Source of the DNA: Nectonema munidae
Taxonomy: Eukaryota > Nematomorpha > Nectonematoida > Nectonematidae
DNA length: 64,000 bases
Assembly: GCA_030549495.1 (NCBI GenBank)
Contig: JAUIRK010000227.1
Span: 124,001 to 188,000, forward strand
Direction: 5' to 3'
Part shown: in pieces, positions 1-11,729 of the stretch
Numbering within the stretch: the stretch's first letter is position 1
Layout of the letters: every line of letters starts with the position of its first letter
Notes under the pieces: model-generated
What the model was told of the DNA's origin: nothing
Seen by the model: the letters and a program-made list of their open reading frames with translations, nothing else
Databases searched by the model: none
Made by a program: the position numbers and the translations under genes

Positions 1-2
1 TG

Positions 3-995
3 TGTATATTTTTAAGTATACTTGTAAGAGCGTCATTTTACAATTCACATGATAAGCATATATATCACATTTTGCTCTCTAAATTTACACATTTGCACAC
101 TTTTGATTCATTGATGTACACTTGTTATTCAACTTTTGACTTTTTACCTTTATCAACTGTGCGAAACCTTTGTAAGACACTTCTTTTACCCTTAGGGCTT
201 ATAATAACTCTTTTAATTTTTTTCTACAATTTCAAATTTTCTTCTTTTGGTGGTAAATATAAAAAGAATGCTAAGCAAAGTAAGCACGGCGTTCGTACAC
301 CGCCAGATCTTAAAGTGGCAAGCGTGCATTGTGTTTTCTTAATACAGTTTATGGTTCTAGCTTTTTTGATAAGTCGTTTGAAATTGTTTTTATCAAATCA
401 GTTATGCATTGTCGTTTCACTCTTCTGCAATATCAAGTTTTGGCCGATGCAAATATCTATCTTTACACATAAATCAATTTTCATATTTCTGTTAGCTCTA
501 ATGTCCCTTACCGGCATAACAAACATCAAACGTGAGCTCTCTATCTCTAGTGAGTTTTTGGACATAGAAGGTGAAAAGTTGATGCATTGGATACAAAAGG
601 AGACTCTTGAAAATGCTTCTTTTGCCGGTCCCATGCCATTAATGGCTACTGTAAAGTTGGTAACGAAGCGTGCCATAACAAATCACCCACACTATGAAAA
701 CACGGAAGTGCGGGAAAGAACGAAGCGTGTCTTCGTCATGGCAAGTCGGAGATCATTGCAGGAAGCGTATAACGAGTTGGCGTCGTTGAGCGTCACTTTC
801 TTCGTTGTGCAATACGAGTGGTGTGTGTGGCAAGCGAGGAAGGGCTGCTCCTTGAGCGACCTCTGGGATATGCAAGATCCGCATCTCATTCACCGCCCTT
901 CCATTTGCTCACTCTTCATAAACTATAGGATCCAAAACCCTTACTTTCAAGAAGTTTACAGAACACGCAAATACATCGTTTTAAAAGTTCTTTAA
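3..995 (+). CDS. DPY19L: DPY19-like C-mannosyltransferase, C-terminal part
   Basis: The reading frame is open from the window edge to a TAA at 993-995 (about 330 residues), so the gene starts upstream of the window. Known role of the family: ER-membrane enzymes that attach mannose to tryptophan of WxxW motifs in secreted and membrane proteins such as thrombospondin repeats, using dolichol-phosphate-mannose. Visible here: about four hydrophobic segments in the first 170 residues (for example TLLLPLGLIITLLIFFYNF), then a soluble C-terminal domain with FAGPMPLMATVKL, NHPHYE, WCVWQARKGCSLSDLWD and a final YIVLKVL, all typical of the DPY19 lumenal end. No intron is evident. This is the only host gene recognised; the other coding regions look transposon-derived. 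I am confident of the family, not of which paralogue. Confidence 0.87.
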   Translation, partial: CIFLSILVRASFYNSHDKHIYHILLSKFTHLHTFDSLMYTCYSTFDFLPLSTVRNLCKTLLLPLGLIITLLIFFYNFKFSSFGGKYKKNAKQSKHGVRTPPDLKVASVHCVFLIQFMVLAFLISRLKLFLSNQLCIVVSLFCNIKFWPMQISIFTHKSIFIFLLALMSLTGITNIKRELSISSEFLDIEGEKLMHWIQKETLENASFAGPMPLMATVKLVTKRAITNHPHYENTEVRERTKRVFVMASRRSLQEAYNELASLSVTFFVVQYEWCVWQARKGCSLSDLWDMQDPHLIHRPSICSLFINYRIQNPYFQEVYRTRKYIVLKVL

Positions 996-1490
996 ACGCG
1001 AAAACCTCCTTCTTGATTCATTATAGAAAATGTAAAATAATTTTTTTTCTAATTTTTCTGATAAATAGTTTATTTATCTTTCTTGAATGCTAAGCGTTAC
1101 TAATTGTCACTTAACGCATACCTGAGTAAGATTTTATAAACTTTTAGAACTAGTTCACAAACGCGTAATGCACCATGTGTTATCTTCAGAATGGTAATAA
1201 GCAATTAGGCTTTGACGTTATACAGTTTTCTCTTAGTTTAAAAAAAACTTGTGATAAAAACACTGATACACTAAGATTTTAATCTCTGCGTAGCCAAAAA
1301 ATCGTATTAAAAACAAATAAAACAAAACTTATTTCCTATTTACCTTTTATGCGTTTATTTCAAGAATGATTTTTCTAGAGTTTTTTAAAATAAGTTTGAA
1401 ACTTTATAACCTGAAAGTCTTTAATTGTTTATATTATCTGTCTCCCCATTTGGCAATTTCAATTTCGAAAAAGACATAATTGTTATTTAG
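996..1490 (+). other. 3' flank of DPY19L gene with poly(A) signal
   Basis: AT-rich sequence after the DPY19L stop with no coding signal. An AATAAA at 1316-1321 is a plausible polyadenylation signal for the gene upstream; other A-rich stretches could also serve. Nothing else is recognised before the MULE relic begins. Confidence 0.35.
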
Positions 1491-1828
1491 TTCAAAATAG
1501 CATTTTTATACTTTTTGTGAAGGAATAGCTCGTTGAATAAAAAGCCTACCAAATCCGAGGGAAATAATTTTGCTATAGATGCATTCGCAAATGTGAACAT
1601 ATCCTGAAGAAGTAGCGTTGGGACATGTCTAAAAAGAAATGAATTGGGATAAATTTTATTTTCCCTAACCTAAAAAACCTTTTTAGCAGCTGTTATTATT
1701 GCTTGCTCAAAATCAACCTTCATTATCTTTACGCTGTCAAGAGGAAGAGCATTTTTTAATGACTCAAAGACTTTTCTAAAAAATCCAAAACAATAAGTCT
1801 GGTAATTGAAAAATTAAAGACACCTGTA

Positions 1829-3308
1829 CAGTGGCGTAGCCAGAAAAAAGTTCATAGGGGGCACAATTTAAAATTTTAAAAATACTTGAGCCATATTATT
1901 TTTACATTCTTGATCCTTTCATTGGAGAAATTTTCGAAAAATGAATTGAAAACATGCTGAAACATTAAAATATAACTTCATATTTTATTTCATCTCAAAT
2001 TAAAACAAATTTACCAATCTCTAAAAACACACATTCATGAAAACTGAATTCTTGTACAATAAGGAAAAAATACTTTAAAATAATTGAAGCCTACGGGTTT
2101 TGTTTGCGAAAACTTTTAAAACTTCATCATAGTTAATATTCTTTGTGTATTCCCGCAAGTATGGCAAAATTATGAGGTTACGCTTTCTTTCATGAATCAT
2201 CGATGTCCTTTGATGGGACAAAATTCTTTTTAAATATGAAAAACTTCTTTCGCAAGAAGCAGTACTCACCCCAAATGTTAGGGCTGCTTAAAAATGAAAG
2301 CATCTATAGATTTTGAATAAAAATATAATTAAAAATTATGTCATACCGACGTATAATTTGTACACATTTCTGATGGCATCTTTTATAGGGAAAACAATCG
2401 AAAGAACATCTTTAACGTTTTCTGAAATAGAAGTGATCTGTTTGACGAAGGCCAATTGTAGTTAGAGTTATGGAATTCTCTAATATAGGTGACATTTTTG
2501 TTTTCTTTTAGAATGAAGGAAAGTTGTTTCTCTTGGATTCTCATCACTAGAGCTTTTTGTTTCATTTCGTTAAAAAAAATGAACATTTCATTCATTCAGA
2601 CATGAGGTTAGAGATTCCATAAGTACGTCCACTATATTAGTAAAGCAATTGAGACCACTGTTGTAAGACTAAATGCGTATTTAGTTTACATGTATCATTA
2701 TGATAATCAGTAACACGATTTAAAATGAAAAATTTACTTGACAATATAAGTTTATTGGAGATACCAGTTCAAGAAGCTTCTTGAGAATCAATAAAGAAAA
2801 ACAAATGGTGGTTTTTCAAACTGAGACAACAATCCTTCAAATTCAAGGTTGGTTTCTGCACATGTACTAAGATTTTTTTTACAACATTCAACAAAAAGTT
2901 TTTGCAAGTCATAATAATTTTCAACAACTACTTTGCTTGTGTCTAAATGGCTTTCCATCTCTGATCTAGAAGTCTCTTTATCGAACATCGATTATAAAAT
3001 TTAGAGACTTTGAGTTTTTTGTAAATCTGTACAGCATCTTACAAAGTGTCAAAGCTTTTGAAACCTCACTATTTATCGATAACATGTTTTTGATCGAAAT
3101 TTGATTTATCCGTTTTTGAACGAAAGGAATTTGACAATAAATGTACTAGAACGAACAAATAATAGGTACTTTTATCAACAAGTTAGAAAAAACTTTAATA
3201 TTGATTGTTACGACTATGAAAGCCGTAAAAAGGAGACTGATATTGCATAATGTGCATGGAGGGGGGGGGGGGCATGACCCCTCATGCCCCAGGCTAGATA
3301 CGCCACTG
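1829..3308 (-). mobile_element. hAT transposon, internally deleted
   Basis: The element begins CAGTGGCGTAGCCAG and ends with the complement of CAGTGGCGTATCTAGCC. The flanking 8 bp are CACCTGTA (1821-1828) and CACTTGTA (3309-3316), a target duplication with one mismatch, as expected for hAT. The 1480-bp length is well below that of an autonomous hAT. A run of 14 G lies about 35 bp inside the right end. It interrupts the MULE relic, whose reading resumes on either side. Confidence 0.85.
2075..2990 (-). pseudogene. hAT transposase fragments
   Basis: Minus-strand fragments of a hAT transposase within the element at 1829-3308. The last 64 codons (2269-2075) contain STASCERSFSYLKRILS followed by a basic helix, the C-terminal dimerisation region with the catalytic Glu of the CER motif. 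Upstream pieces (2988-2788 and 2595-2383) are in different frames. They look like the alpha-helical insertion domain, but that is inferred from position only. The N-terminal zinc finger and the first catalytic Asp are absent, consistent with an internal deletion. Confidence 0.65.
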
Positions 3309-3659
3309 CACTTGTATGTTTCTTCTCTCTTGTTAGTGGCAATAGCATATAAAATGGGAATTTGGATTTTATTATAAAATGTGCGTACTGTTATGATTTG
3401 AAGGAAATGTTGTGGTGACTTCTTGAATGTTCTATCAATATAAATTTTCTCTATATTTGAAACTTGGATTAAATGGCTAAGAATTTTTCCATGTAAAATT
3501 ATAATTCTTTGGTTTGTGCTTAAAAAATCATCAAATTGAAGAAACCTAGAACCGTTTGCTGGGATGTAAATGTCTGAATTTCGAAGAGGATTTGATTTCG
3601 TGGTGGTATTCTTTTTCTGTTATATCGAATTTTACGACAAATACTTCGCTTGTCTTTTA

Positions 3660-4340
3660 TTTGGCTCCTATCATGAGAGCTAAGGATCGATAAATTATCC
3701 CTTAATATAAAAATTCCTATTAACTTTTTTTATTTTAAAAATAAAAAACTTACTGATATATTTTAGAAGGAGGATTCTTCCTTGATTTTCTTGTTAAATT
3801 CTTCTATTTTAGTATTCATTTCCGCATGATTATGATCAACTCTTTTCAAAATAAAACTGTTAGTTTTTCTTATTACAATTCTTCCTATATAAAGATGGAA
3901 GAAAATATATAAAGTCTCAAATATTTTTTAAAGTTAACGCTTATACTCGAATTCGTTTTGTTACCTTGTTGTGAAAAAAAGCTAAACTATGTGTTTAAAA
4001 AACACTCAATTGTTTACAGCTTAATGGACTTAAGAATAAGAAATAAAAATGAAACAGGTTGAAAGGAAGAAACTAAGGGATTTTTACACCCATATCATTA
4101 ATTCAAATGATTTATTATTGATAAAGATGAAACGTAGATATAGTAACAAAATCACAAGCCATAAAAATGAAAATTAATTATACTTGGGCAGCGTTGTTTT
4201 GTACAGTAATAAAGAAGACTGACTACTACAGGTCTCCAATTTTTAAAAATATTTTTAGCCGGCTTTTTCCATACTTATATTACCAAAATGCTCGCTCAGG
4301 GCAAACACGTAGTCTATTGGGAAATGCTTCTTGTTAAAAA
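3660..4340. other. AT-rich stretch, no feature recognised
   Basis: Between the MULE relic and the R1 repeat there is only low-complexity AT-rich DNA. I see no coding signal, terminal repeat or RNA gene. Confidence 0.3.
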
Positions 4341-4496
4341 GGATAAACGTAAAGGAAAAATAGAGAATATTCTTATTGCAGAACTAAATTCAATAAGTGA
4401 GGAGGGCGAGAATTGTTGTGGGAAAATCTACACATGTGAAAATAATAGTACTGACTTATGTGCTAATAAAATGCCCGAGTTAGTATTACTAAATAG

Positions 4497-5923
4497 GGAT
4501 CATATGAAGAACAACCACCCCAAAAAATATTTTAGTAGCAAGTGAAGAACAACCCCCCCCCCCCACTTCACCCTTCTGAAGAACCACCACCCCAAATAAT
4601 TTCCCAGCTTTACTGTACAGATTATTTTACTAAAAATAATCTGAAAATTTTATTTAGTAAATATAATTAAAATAAAAATTTACATTTATTTTCATACAGG
4701 GAATTGTTGAGCTATGTGTTCACATAAACGAAAAAAGGGTTATTGGAAAATCTTTCTCGCCACAAATATTCTTGAAGATAAATAAGATTCTAGAGAATTT
4801 CTTCTGCATCCGTTCATTCTTTTTATATTTGCTTTTTGTTTGTTCCAATAAGATTCTAAGTTTTAAGTATGAATTCCATTTTATTTATTCACAAAATTCA
4901 AAGTATGATTTACTGTCATATGCGTAAATCCTAATGTTTCCACATTAACATAAGCTCGCCATTGATCACTATGTATACTGGATCTAGGTCTAACCACTTT
5001 CTCAATTATAGGAAGTAATGCCCTTGCACTTCTATCTTGAACTTTTCATGTATCCAATTGCAGGAGAAAAAGAAGTGTCAACTAAACCAAATTTTTTTCA
5101 GCAGCCCTCCCACGATGATATTTTTGTTTGTGGGAAAAAACAGACTCATCGATTTGTATTGTGCAGCCAGGACCTCCAAGTTTTATTGGATTATTCTGAA
5201 AATATATTTCACAAACTTCTCTAAAAAATGAAAATCAATCAATTATGGTTTTTTCACTGAATCCAGTTTGTTGAGATGTTTTTGATGCTGCGATATTTTG
5301 AGTCCATAACACATTAGGTGAAGGCATTTTTGGAGAGAGATTTTGGACTTGTAAAAAATAATGAACGAACGAATTGAAATCGTTAAATTACGTTTTGGAC
5401 AAGTGTTGTTTTGACATTTCCATACAAAACCATCTATATTCCATAGCTTTTGAAGATTTTGTCCAATTCATTTCACAGTTGCATTATAAGCAAAGACACT
5501 TTATTTTCAAAAGTTTTAGAGATTTCTTCCAAGTAATAACATATACAGAATTTTCATTTAATAAAGGCAAAATAAAATCCTGAAAACTCATTTTGTATAA
5601 GTTTGTAAGAAAAACAAAATATATAGTTCTGTCTTATATATACTTGATTTGCAAAACAGGATATTGTTTCAAGATTATACAGTGTTACAAGATTAAATAT
5701 ATCCTATTGATTGTATATAGTATGTATTTATGAAATCAGTATCAGTGTAATCCTATTAAAAGTATCCTGATTATGTATTCACTCGAATAAAATTATCCAT
5801 TATACAATACACATCTTGTAGATTAATAAATCAAAACTCAACTGAAGAATAGCCACCTTAAAAATTTATCTTCTGAAGAATAGTCACCCCAGCATATTAG
5901 GGTGGTTGTTCTTCATATCATCC
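4497..5923 (-). mobile_element. Merlin DNA transposon
   Basis: The target duplication CTAAATAG is perfect (4489-4496 and 5924-5931). The ends are GGATCATATGAAGAACAACC on the left and the complement of GGATGATATGAAGAACAACC on the right. A GG start and an 8-bp duplication fit the Merlin superfamily, and the 1427-bp size is normal for it. The same host repeat without the insertion is present near 59720, where the sequence runs straight through TTACTAAATAATAATG, so the boundaries are exact. A run of 13 C lies about 50 bp inside the left end. A deleted relative is at 56866-57406. Confidence 0.88.
4890..5600 (-). pseudogene. Merlin (IS1016-like) transposase relic
   Basis: The minus-strand translation gives the ISXO2-like DDE core in parts: GGPGCTIQIDESVFSHKQKY with the first Asp, then VQDRSARALLPIIEKVVRP, then SIHSDQWRAYVNVETLGF with the second Asp, and TVNHTLNFVN. 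An N-terminal piece near 5450-5580 is weaker. In-frame stops and at least one frame change make it non-functional. The full-length protein in this family is near 300 residues, so little sequence has been lost. Confidence 0.75.
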
Positions 5924-6187
5924 CTAAATAGTAATGATGCATGATATACCATGTGTGGCTCAGTTAATTCAAATAAAACATTGAATTTCCTCATCTCTTT
6001 TATAAATTGTTTCCCAGCCTAGATGTCACATTTTGGTGAGTAAGAAAAGTGAAAGAGAAAATGTAACACAGAGAAAGATAGGCCAGCTAGAAGAGCGGCT
6101 TATGCACAAAGCGTGAAAACTTACTTCACAGATATTCCGTGGAATTTACTTCAGTGATTTTCCGACTTCAGAGACTTTCCTAGAACC

Positions 6188-6988
6188 GCTCCCTACTCTC
6201 AGACCGTATTGAGCTTTCTTCTTTAGCCGTAAACGCTCGATGCACGGTAGCCCTGGTATTTTCACAGTGGTTGGGCGAGGCCTCTGTGCGTCGCCTATGG
6301 GCTCCGCGCTAGCGGCCGTTTAATAATTTTATTGAGACTCATATTTTGGTTTGGCGAAAATATTTTCATGGCGGGATGCCCTTCCTGAAGCCAACTCTCT
6401 CCATTTATCCGGTTGGGACCATCAGTGAGATTCATAATGAGAAACTCAATACCTGGGTTTTTCTATTTTTATTAAATATAATTGGTATATTGAGCATTAG
6501 CATAACGAGGGAAACCCGAATATGCATTATAACATGCACAAAAATTAAAAAAATAATTATGGCTTCCCGGGAAGGAGAAAATATTTTTAAGCATAAAAGT
6601 TTTAATCTTTTTAGGCTCTAGTCATACTTTGCATCCGGTTTTCACAGGAAGTTGGGTTCTTGGCGGAGGCGAAAAAAATTCAATAAGCGCTTCCATAAAA
6701 ATATCATTTGGTCGACTCAAATATCAGTCACATTCAAAATTTTAATAATGAATTTTTAGGCTAATTGGAGATCAAAATTATGGGTGGCTGAATATGTCTT
6801 AAAGAGCATATATACCAAATTTCAGTTTAATCTGGAAAAGCTTCAAAAAACTATTCTTAGGCGCTATATATAGGCGCGATATTATATCATGCCAAATTTC
6901 ATTGAAATTTGAAAATTTCCCAAAATAAAACTTTTCTTACGAAAATCTCTTTTAATTACGGATTTCTGATGATACATGAAACCCTCGC
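6188..6988. other. Unassigned, with GC-richer patch at 6236-6420
   Basis: No gene is supported. 6236-6330 is GC-richer than its surroundings. 6360-6412 holds a stretch (GGCGGGATGCCCTTCCTGA and onward) that resembles a motif I remember from repeat ends in other animal genomes, but I cannot name the family with confidence. The rest is AT-rich with no clear structure. Confidence 0.3.
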
Positions 6989-7598
6989 TTAACGGACATT
7001 TTTGTACTAACGCCGTTGACGGACTGGGGACAATTTTGTCCAACTTTCACCATTATGTTTTTTCATCAGAAAATAGTGAAGTCATTATACCACAGGTGTA
7101 ATTTTTGTCAGGCAGTAATCTAACGTGGAAGGATCGGATTTAAAAACCTGAGCTACAATCATTTACCAACGAATATACAATACAAAGCTCATTCATTTGT
7201 TGTTGTTATCTTATGAATAATCAAAATTGGGTTTTATTTTCTTTTATTCCTCGTGCTCTTCTCGACACAACTGGCATGTGCATTTATTGATTCCGGAGTG
7301 AGCAGACTCTGCTGATATATTGTAAATTTTTGTTTTTCATGTTTACTCCAACCCTTTCAACCATGATGTGAACGAATAAGAAATTATCAAGACAACATGT
7401 GGAAAAAATATGATGCTGGTTTACTATTGTTGTACTCTTATGACACACGATATCGACATTTGTTATTATACCTTTATCTGCGCTTGTGCAATGTATCGAT
7501 AAACTGAGGAGCACATTTTGTTCATACATAATTTTCTAATAAATCTTTCTGGTTTCTGCTGACATTATTCACCTTCATCCATCGTGATTTTTCTTCTC

Positions 7599-7934
7599 AT
7601 GTCTACCACGTCCTTTTCTGATGTTGAGTCTTCTGAAAAAAGTTCTTCGTCTTCATCACATACTTCTTCTCACAGTAGTTTTGACAGTGACTTCAATATT
7701 ACTGATCAAGCCTTGGTTGCTCCTGATGTAACTGAATATTCTTGGGAATAGGCTTTCAGCCATACTTGAAGACCAGAAAGAATCAACATAAGAAAAATTA
7801 GTGAAAGATCTTATGGTCCCAAAGGACAGGCCAAAAAGACAAAAGATGTTCTTAGTCTATTCAAACTTTTCTTTGATACTAGCATCATAGCTCACATTTA
7901 TTCGATGACTAGCAAAAATGGATTCAAATTTCAG
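7599..7934 (+). pseudogene. piggyBac 1 transposase, exon 1
   Basis: From ATG 7599 the frame encodes a serine/acid-rich N terminus (SDVESSEKSSSSSSH and onward), as is usual for piggyBac-like transposases. It then reads DVLSLFKLFFDTSIIAHIYS, which matches the segment before the catalytic core. Two in-frame stops (TAG after YSWE, TGA shortly after) break it, while the frame is otherwise kept to CAG 7932-7934. The following GTATTA looks like a splice donor and the next coding block starts after an acceptor-like tract at 10151. Confidence 0.6.
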
Positions 7935-7972
7935 GTATTACAAAAATATATGCATGCGTGATATTATGAGTC

Positions 7973-9761
7973 TAGGGCGAATAAAGTCAATAAAATCAAT
8001 TAAGGAAAATAAAATACGAAAAAACTTTTGATAGACGTTTTTGACTACAAAGAACAAAAAAAATTTTTTTTAGGTCAATAAAGTCAACTTTTTTTCTGTA
8101 AATGTCAATTTTTTTTATCTAAAAGTCAATTTTTTTAGTTAGCATTTTTTCCATTTTATTTTTTATCATTTAAGTACCATTATTTTTTTAAATATTTTTA
8201 TTCAATCTTTTTTCACACTATCGACAGTAATATAGTGCATTACATTAATTTTTTTAAGAGTAAATACTCTTTTAATGCCTAAAATTGCTAAAGATAAAGC
8301 TACCAAGGTTGGATTAATAGTAAAAAATACCCTCAAGAGTTCACCGTTTCCCGTTCAAATGAATTACTCTGCAAAATTTGTAATGTTATTGTGAAACATG
8401 GAAAGAATTTTTTTATTGAAAATCACAGAAGTTCTAAAAAACATCAAAATTTTTTACCTGAATCATCAAATAATGAAATTCAAAAGTATTTGGAATCAGT
8501 GGACAAAAAATTTCTAAAGGCTTCTTAGAAGCAAATCTTCCGCTGCACAAGCTTTCACATCCCTCAATGAAAAATCTTTTTATCGATCTTGGCCACTCAC
8601 TTCCTTCTGTTTCTAGCAACCGCAACATGTTTCGGTTCTCTCTTTTGAATTAATGGCTAAAATCAAAGGCAATATTGAAAATAAGGAAATTTTTCTAGTT
8701 GTTGATTAAAGCAAAGTTAAAGATTCAAGTTTTGATAATGTTTTAATTGGCAGTGTCGATTATCCTGAAAAATGTTGGCTAGTTAATTGCATACCATTAG
8801 AGGATAACATCAATTCCAAAAAATTAGTTCAAATTTTAGATGATGTTTTAAAGAACTTTTAAGTATCAAAAAAACACTTTTTTTTTTACTTTTGACCGAT
8901 GCAGCCAGTTACAATATGCTGACGGGTAATGTTTTGAAACACATTACCCAAACCTTTTTCATGTCACGTGTTTTGATCACCTTCTCCACAATAGCTCAAT
9001 GCGAGTCAAATGTTTTTATAAAGAAGTTGACGAGCTAATAAGCAATCTCAAAATGGCAACAATCAAAAGTAAAAGCAAGAAAGCTTCCTTTAAAACAATA
9101 GGATCTCCTCCAGCTCTGATTGTAACTAGATGGGCAAGTTGGCTAAATGCTGCTAATTATTACTGTAACAACTTACCTGCTGTCAGAAAAATTGTACAAG
9201 AATTTGATGATGAAGATGGCATTCTAGTCAAAAATGCTAAAAAAAATCTTGAAAACGATAAGCTTTTTATTCAGTTAAAAAAAATCAAACAGAATTACAT
9301 AAAACTCGCTGAAATCATTGAAAAAATTGAATCGACATCCTTCACTATACAGAATGCCTACGATATTTTGGTCTTTATCATTTGAAGAAGATGATTGTGA
9401 AATTCGTGATTATCTCAACAAAAGAATAGAAAAAAATAGTAGAAATGACCAACGAAGAAATATCCCCAAGCATATATCTGAAGCTACAAAAATGCCCTGC
9501 AACAACTTGCTTTGTTGAACGATCTTTTTCAATGTTAAAAAAACTTTTGGCTAAAGATCGTAATTTTTTACTCCAAAATGTCATTCATTATTTTCTATTT
9601 TATTTTAATCCTTCAGAATATTAATTTTATACTGTATAATAAAGTTTTTTTTATTGCGTCATCATTTTTGTGTGAAATTAAGAATATACTTTTTAGGTCT
9701 ATTTTTTTTCTTCAAAAAGTCCATTTTTTTATAATGTATAGGTCAATTTTTGTTTGCCCTA
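7973..9761 (+). mobile_element. hAT-like transposon in the piggyBac 1 intron
   Basis: The left end TAGGGCGAATAAAGTCAAT faces a right end whose complement is TAGGGCAAACAAAAATTGAC. The flanks ATTATGAGTC (7963-7972) and ATTATGACAC (9762-9771) share 8 of 10 bases, an old target duplication. The body carries hAT transposase remains on the + strand. The element lies wholly between the splice-like signals of the piggyBac gene. Confidence 0.75.
8281..9585 (+). pseudogene. hAT transposase relic
   Basis: The parts appear in the usual order but in different frames. First comes a BED-like finger near 8370-8450 (CKICNVIVKHGKNFF with a downstream HR..KKH). Next, LLTDAASYNMLTGNVLKHI near 8895-8950 contains the second Asp region. 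An open stretch at 8999-9385 holds MRVKCFYKEVDELISNLKMA, then SPPALIVTRWASWLNAANYY. The C-terminal CFVERSFSMLKKLLAKDRNF near 9505-9570 carries the catalytic Glu and dimerisation helix. Stops and several frame changes show decay. Confidence 0.7.
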
Positions 9762-10151
9762 ATTATGACACATCTAACCATTTTTTTCCTTAGTTCTCTA
9801 GTTGTGGGGCTAAATTTTTGATGAGTCAAATACACTAATAAGGTTTTGGATAGCTTAAATCAATTTTAGTTTTAGAATTCACGTCTATGGTTTAGATTAG
9901 CGTTAGAATAATTTCATTTCTTTTTTTCTTTCAAAACTTTTTTTTAGTTTCAAGAAGTTCAATTGCTTTGTACTACTATGAATTTCCAAACTAGCATAAT
10001 AGAATGTTTTTGCTTTTTGTTTGTTGGGGTATATTCGTAAGCAATTTATCAAAAGTTGAAAATTGTACGAATTGAAAAATGATAAATTAACATAATAATT
10101 GCATTTTTACTACTAGAAAATTGTATTCTAGACCGTTTTTTTCTTTTTCAG

Positions 10152-10878
10152 ATCGATAAGTCCTAAGTATTCGAATTTGCATCACTGTTATAAAAGTTTT
10201 CCAATCAGTCATCTCTTAGCCTACTTCAGTGCCTTGATTAGTATCGGTCAAAATGGAGATCAAAAAGTCAAAGTTTCTGATTTGTTTTCAAGTTCAGGCA
10301 ATCTCTTCTTGAGAGCAAGCTTGGGTCGGGATATGTTCACTCTCATACATGTTTTTCTCCGTTTTGACAAAAAAGAAGAGAGAGATCCCTTGGACAAAAT
10401 AAACACTATAAGAAAGCTACATGACCACTTATGTTTTAAATTTTCAAGATATTGGACTCCACACTCAGCGCGCACGATAGATGAGCAACTAGTTACTTTT
10501 AGAGGAGGTTGCTCGATAAAAATTTATGACCCTAATAAACCCAGCCACTATGGGGTGAAGTTTTATCACTTGAACGACACTAAATATTTTTACTGTATGA
10601 AACCTGATATTTACGTGTCTGGTTTACAGGATCCCTCCTACTTTTCTGCTTTGAACGCGTGCAAGCGTTTGATAAAAGAAAGTAGCATCCCGAAAGGTTG
10701 TGGATTATACACTGATCGATTTTTTACTATTCATGAACTTCTCATTTGGTGTAATGGCCAAGACGTTTCTTTGTGTGGAACAGTTATGGCTAACAGAAGG
10801 TTTCTCCCTTTTATATTCAGGCCACCCTATCTCAAAGAGAAGAAAAGTGTGAAGCAAATTTCAGTAGATCCAAACTGA
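10152..10878 (+). pseudogene. piggyBac 1 transposase, exon 2 (truncated)
   Basis: After a pyrimidine tract and AG at 10150-10151 the translation continues SPKYSNLHHCYKSFPISHLL, then LFLRASLGRDMFTL, RTIDEQLVTFRGGCSIKIYD with the first catalytic Asp, and GCGLYTDRFFTIHELL with the second. It ends soon after CGTVMANRRFLPF, so the third Asp and the cysteine-rich tail are missing: about 240 of some 400 expected residues. The open frame lies one base out of phase with the proposed splice, so the exact junction is uncertain. Confidence 0.8.
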
Positions 10879-11405
10879 AGAAGGAACAAAGATAAGTAAG
10901 GGTTAACTCTGTGATATACTCACGAAGACGAGATTGCTTCGGTGCTACCCTTTTTATGCAGCTTTGTTGAAAATAAAAGCCGATAGATACACTAAAATAT
11001 TATATGAAACTTAGTCTGTATTAAATTTTCTATTTCTAATAAAATGGTAGTAATTTATTGATATGTTTATGATTTATATAATTTTAAACAATATATACAA
11101 AAATACTAATAACAGTGTAAACAATAAGATATAGAAAGTTAGAAATCCCAATTCTCCAATTAAAAAAAGCGGGAAAGTCCTCCATGACACTCAAAAAAGT
11201 AGGCATTTATGCAAAGCTACACTTGTATGTAACATATACAATTTATACATTGGCTGTTTCATTTTATTGTTCCCCGTTGTCTTGCCAGACCTGATCAAAA
11301 TTATGAAATTTACACTCGATTAAAATTATCCTTTAAAAAAATGCAAATTCTCCTTTATGATATGATTTTAGTATGATAACAACTTTATATTTGACATTTA
11401 TTTAT
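10879..11405. other. AT-rich stretch, no feature recognised
   Basis: Nothing identifiable between the truncated piggyBac and the left end of the CACTA element. No right piggyBac terminal repeat was found here. Confidence 0.3.
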
Positions 11406-11729
11406 CACTGTAAAAACTACGTTTAGAATCTAAACACTATTCTAAACAAAATATGTCTCAGTTTTTTTATGCGTCGAGAATCAAACGTTTCACTTTAAAC
11501 ACTTATTTTGTAAAGTGTTTGAACGTTTCATGTTTAGAAATTACCGAAAAAAGAAATTAATAATGAAGAAAAAATATTTTTATTAATAAATGTACAACAT
11601 TTTAAAAATAAAACGATCTAGAGTGAATTTTTCAAATGCGCATAGTATTTTTTTTCAAAGTTTATTAAGTTCGTGCTTTTGAAGTAGGGAGTTTTGTCTT
11701 TTAATAGGATTTCTTAGGGAAAACGAAGT

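Larger units (their letters stand above)
1495..3650 (-). pseudogene. MULE transposase relic, split by a hAT
   Basis: Read on the minus strand on both sides of the hAT at 1829-3308, the translation resembles a Mutator-like (MULE) DDE transposase. Right of the hAT it gives pieces such as NGSRFLQFDDF, IYIDRTFKKSPQHFLQI and PILYAIATNKREETY. These match the usual MULE order, with the first catalytic Asp in DRTF (normally DGTF). Left of the hAT it continues with KIMKVDFEQAI, which carries the second Asp, and a later LVGFLFNELF segment. Several stops and frame changes show it is dead. No terminal repeats were found, so its limits are approximate. Confidence 0.65.
4345..6187. mobile_element. R1 repeat, copy 1 (one end present)
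   Basis: About 150 bp at 4345-4496 and 260 bp at 5924-6187 match 58.1-58.2 kb and 59.7-60.0 kb closely in the same order and orientation. The right end is TTTCCTAGAACC, identical to the end of the complete R1 copy at 60002. The left terminal repeat is not visible, so this copy looks truncated or rearranged on that side. The Merlin at 4497-5923 splits it. R1 has no recognisable protein, so its superfamily is unknown. Confidence 0.6.
6989..10900 (+). mobile_element. piggyBac transposon 1, right half missing
   Basis: A two-exon piggyBac transposase (7599-7934 and 10152-10878) defines this element. A possible left end is the TTAA at 6989-6992. It is followed about 35 bp later by the palindromic GGACAATTTTGTCC, a kind of terminal hairpin also seen in the piggyBac at 27.6 kb; this boundary is tentative. 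The coding region stops about half-way, and no right terminal repeat was found, so the right part is lost. The intron has been enlarged by a hAT. Confidence 0.6.

Noticed and set aside
6346-6621. 91-codon + strand open frame
   Set aside because: No recognisable domain, lies over a repeat-like GC-rich stretch, and has no supporting signals.
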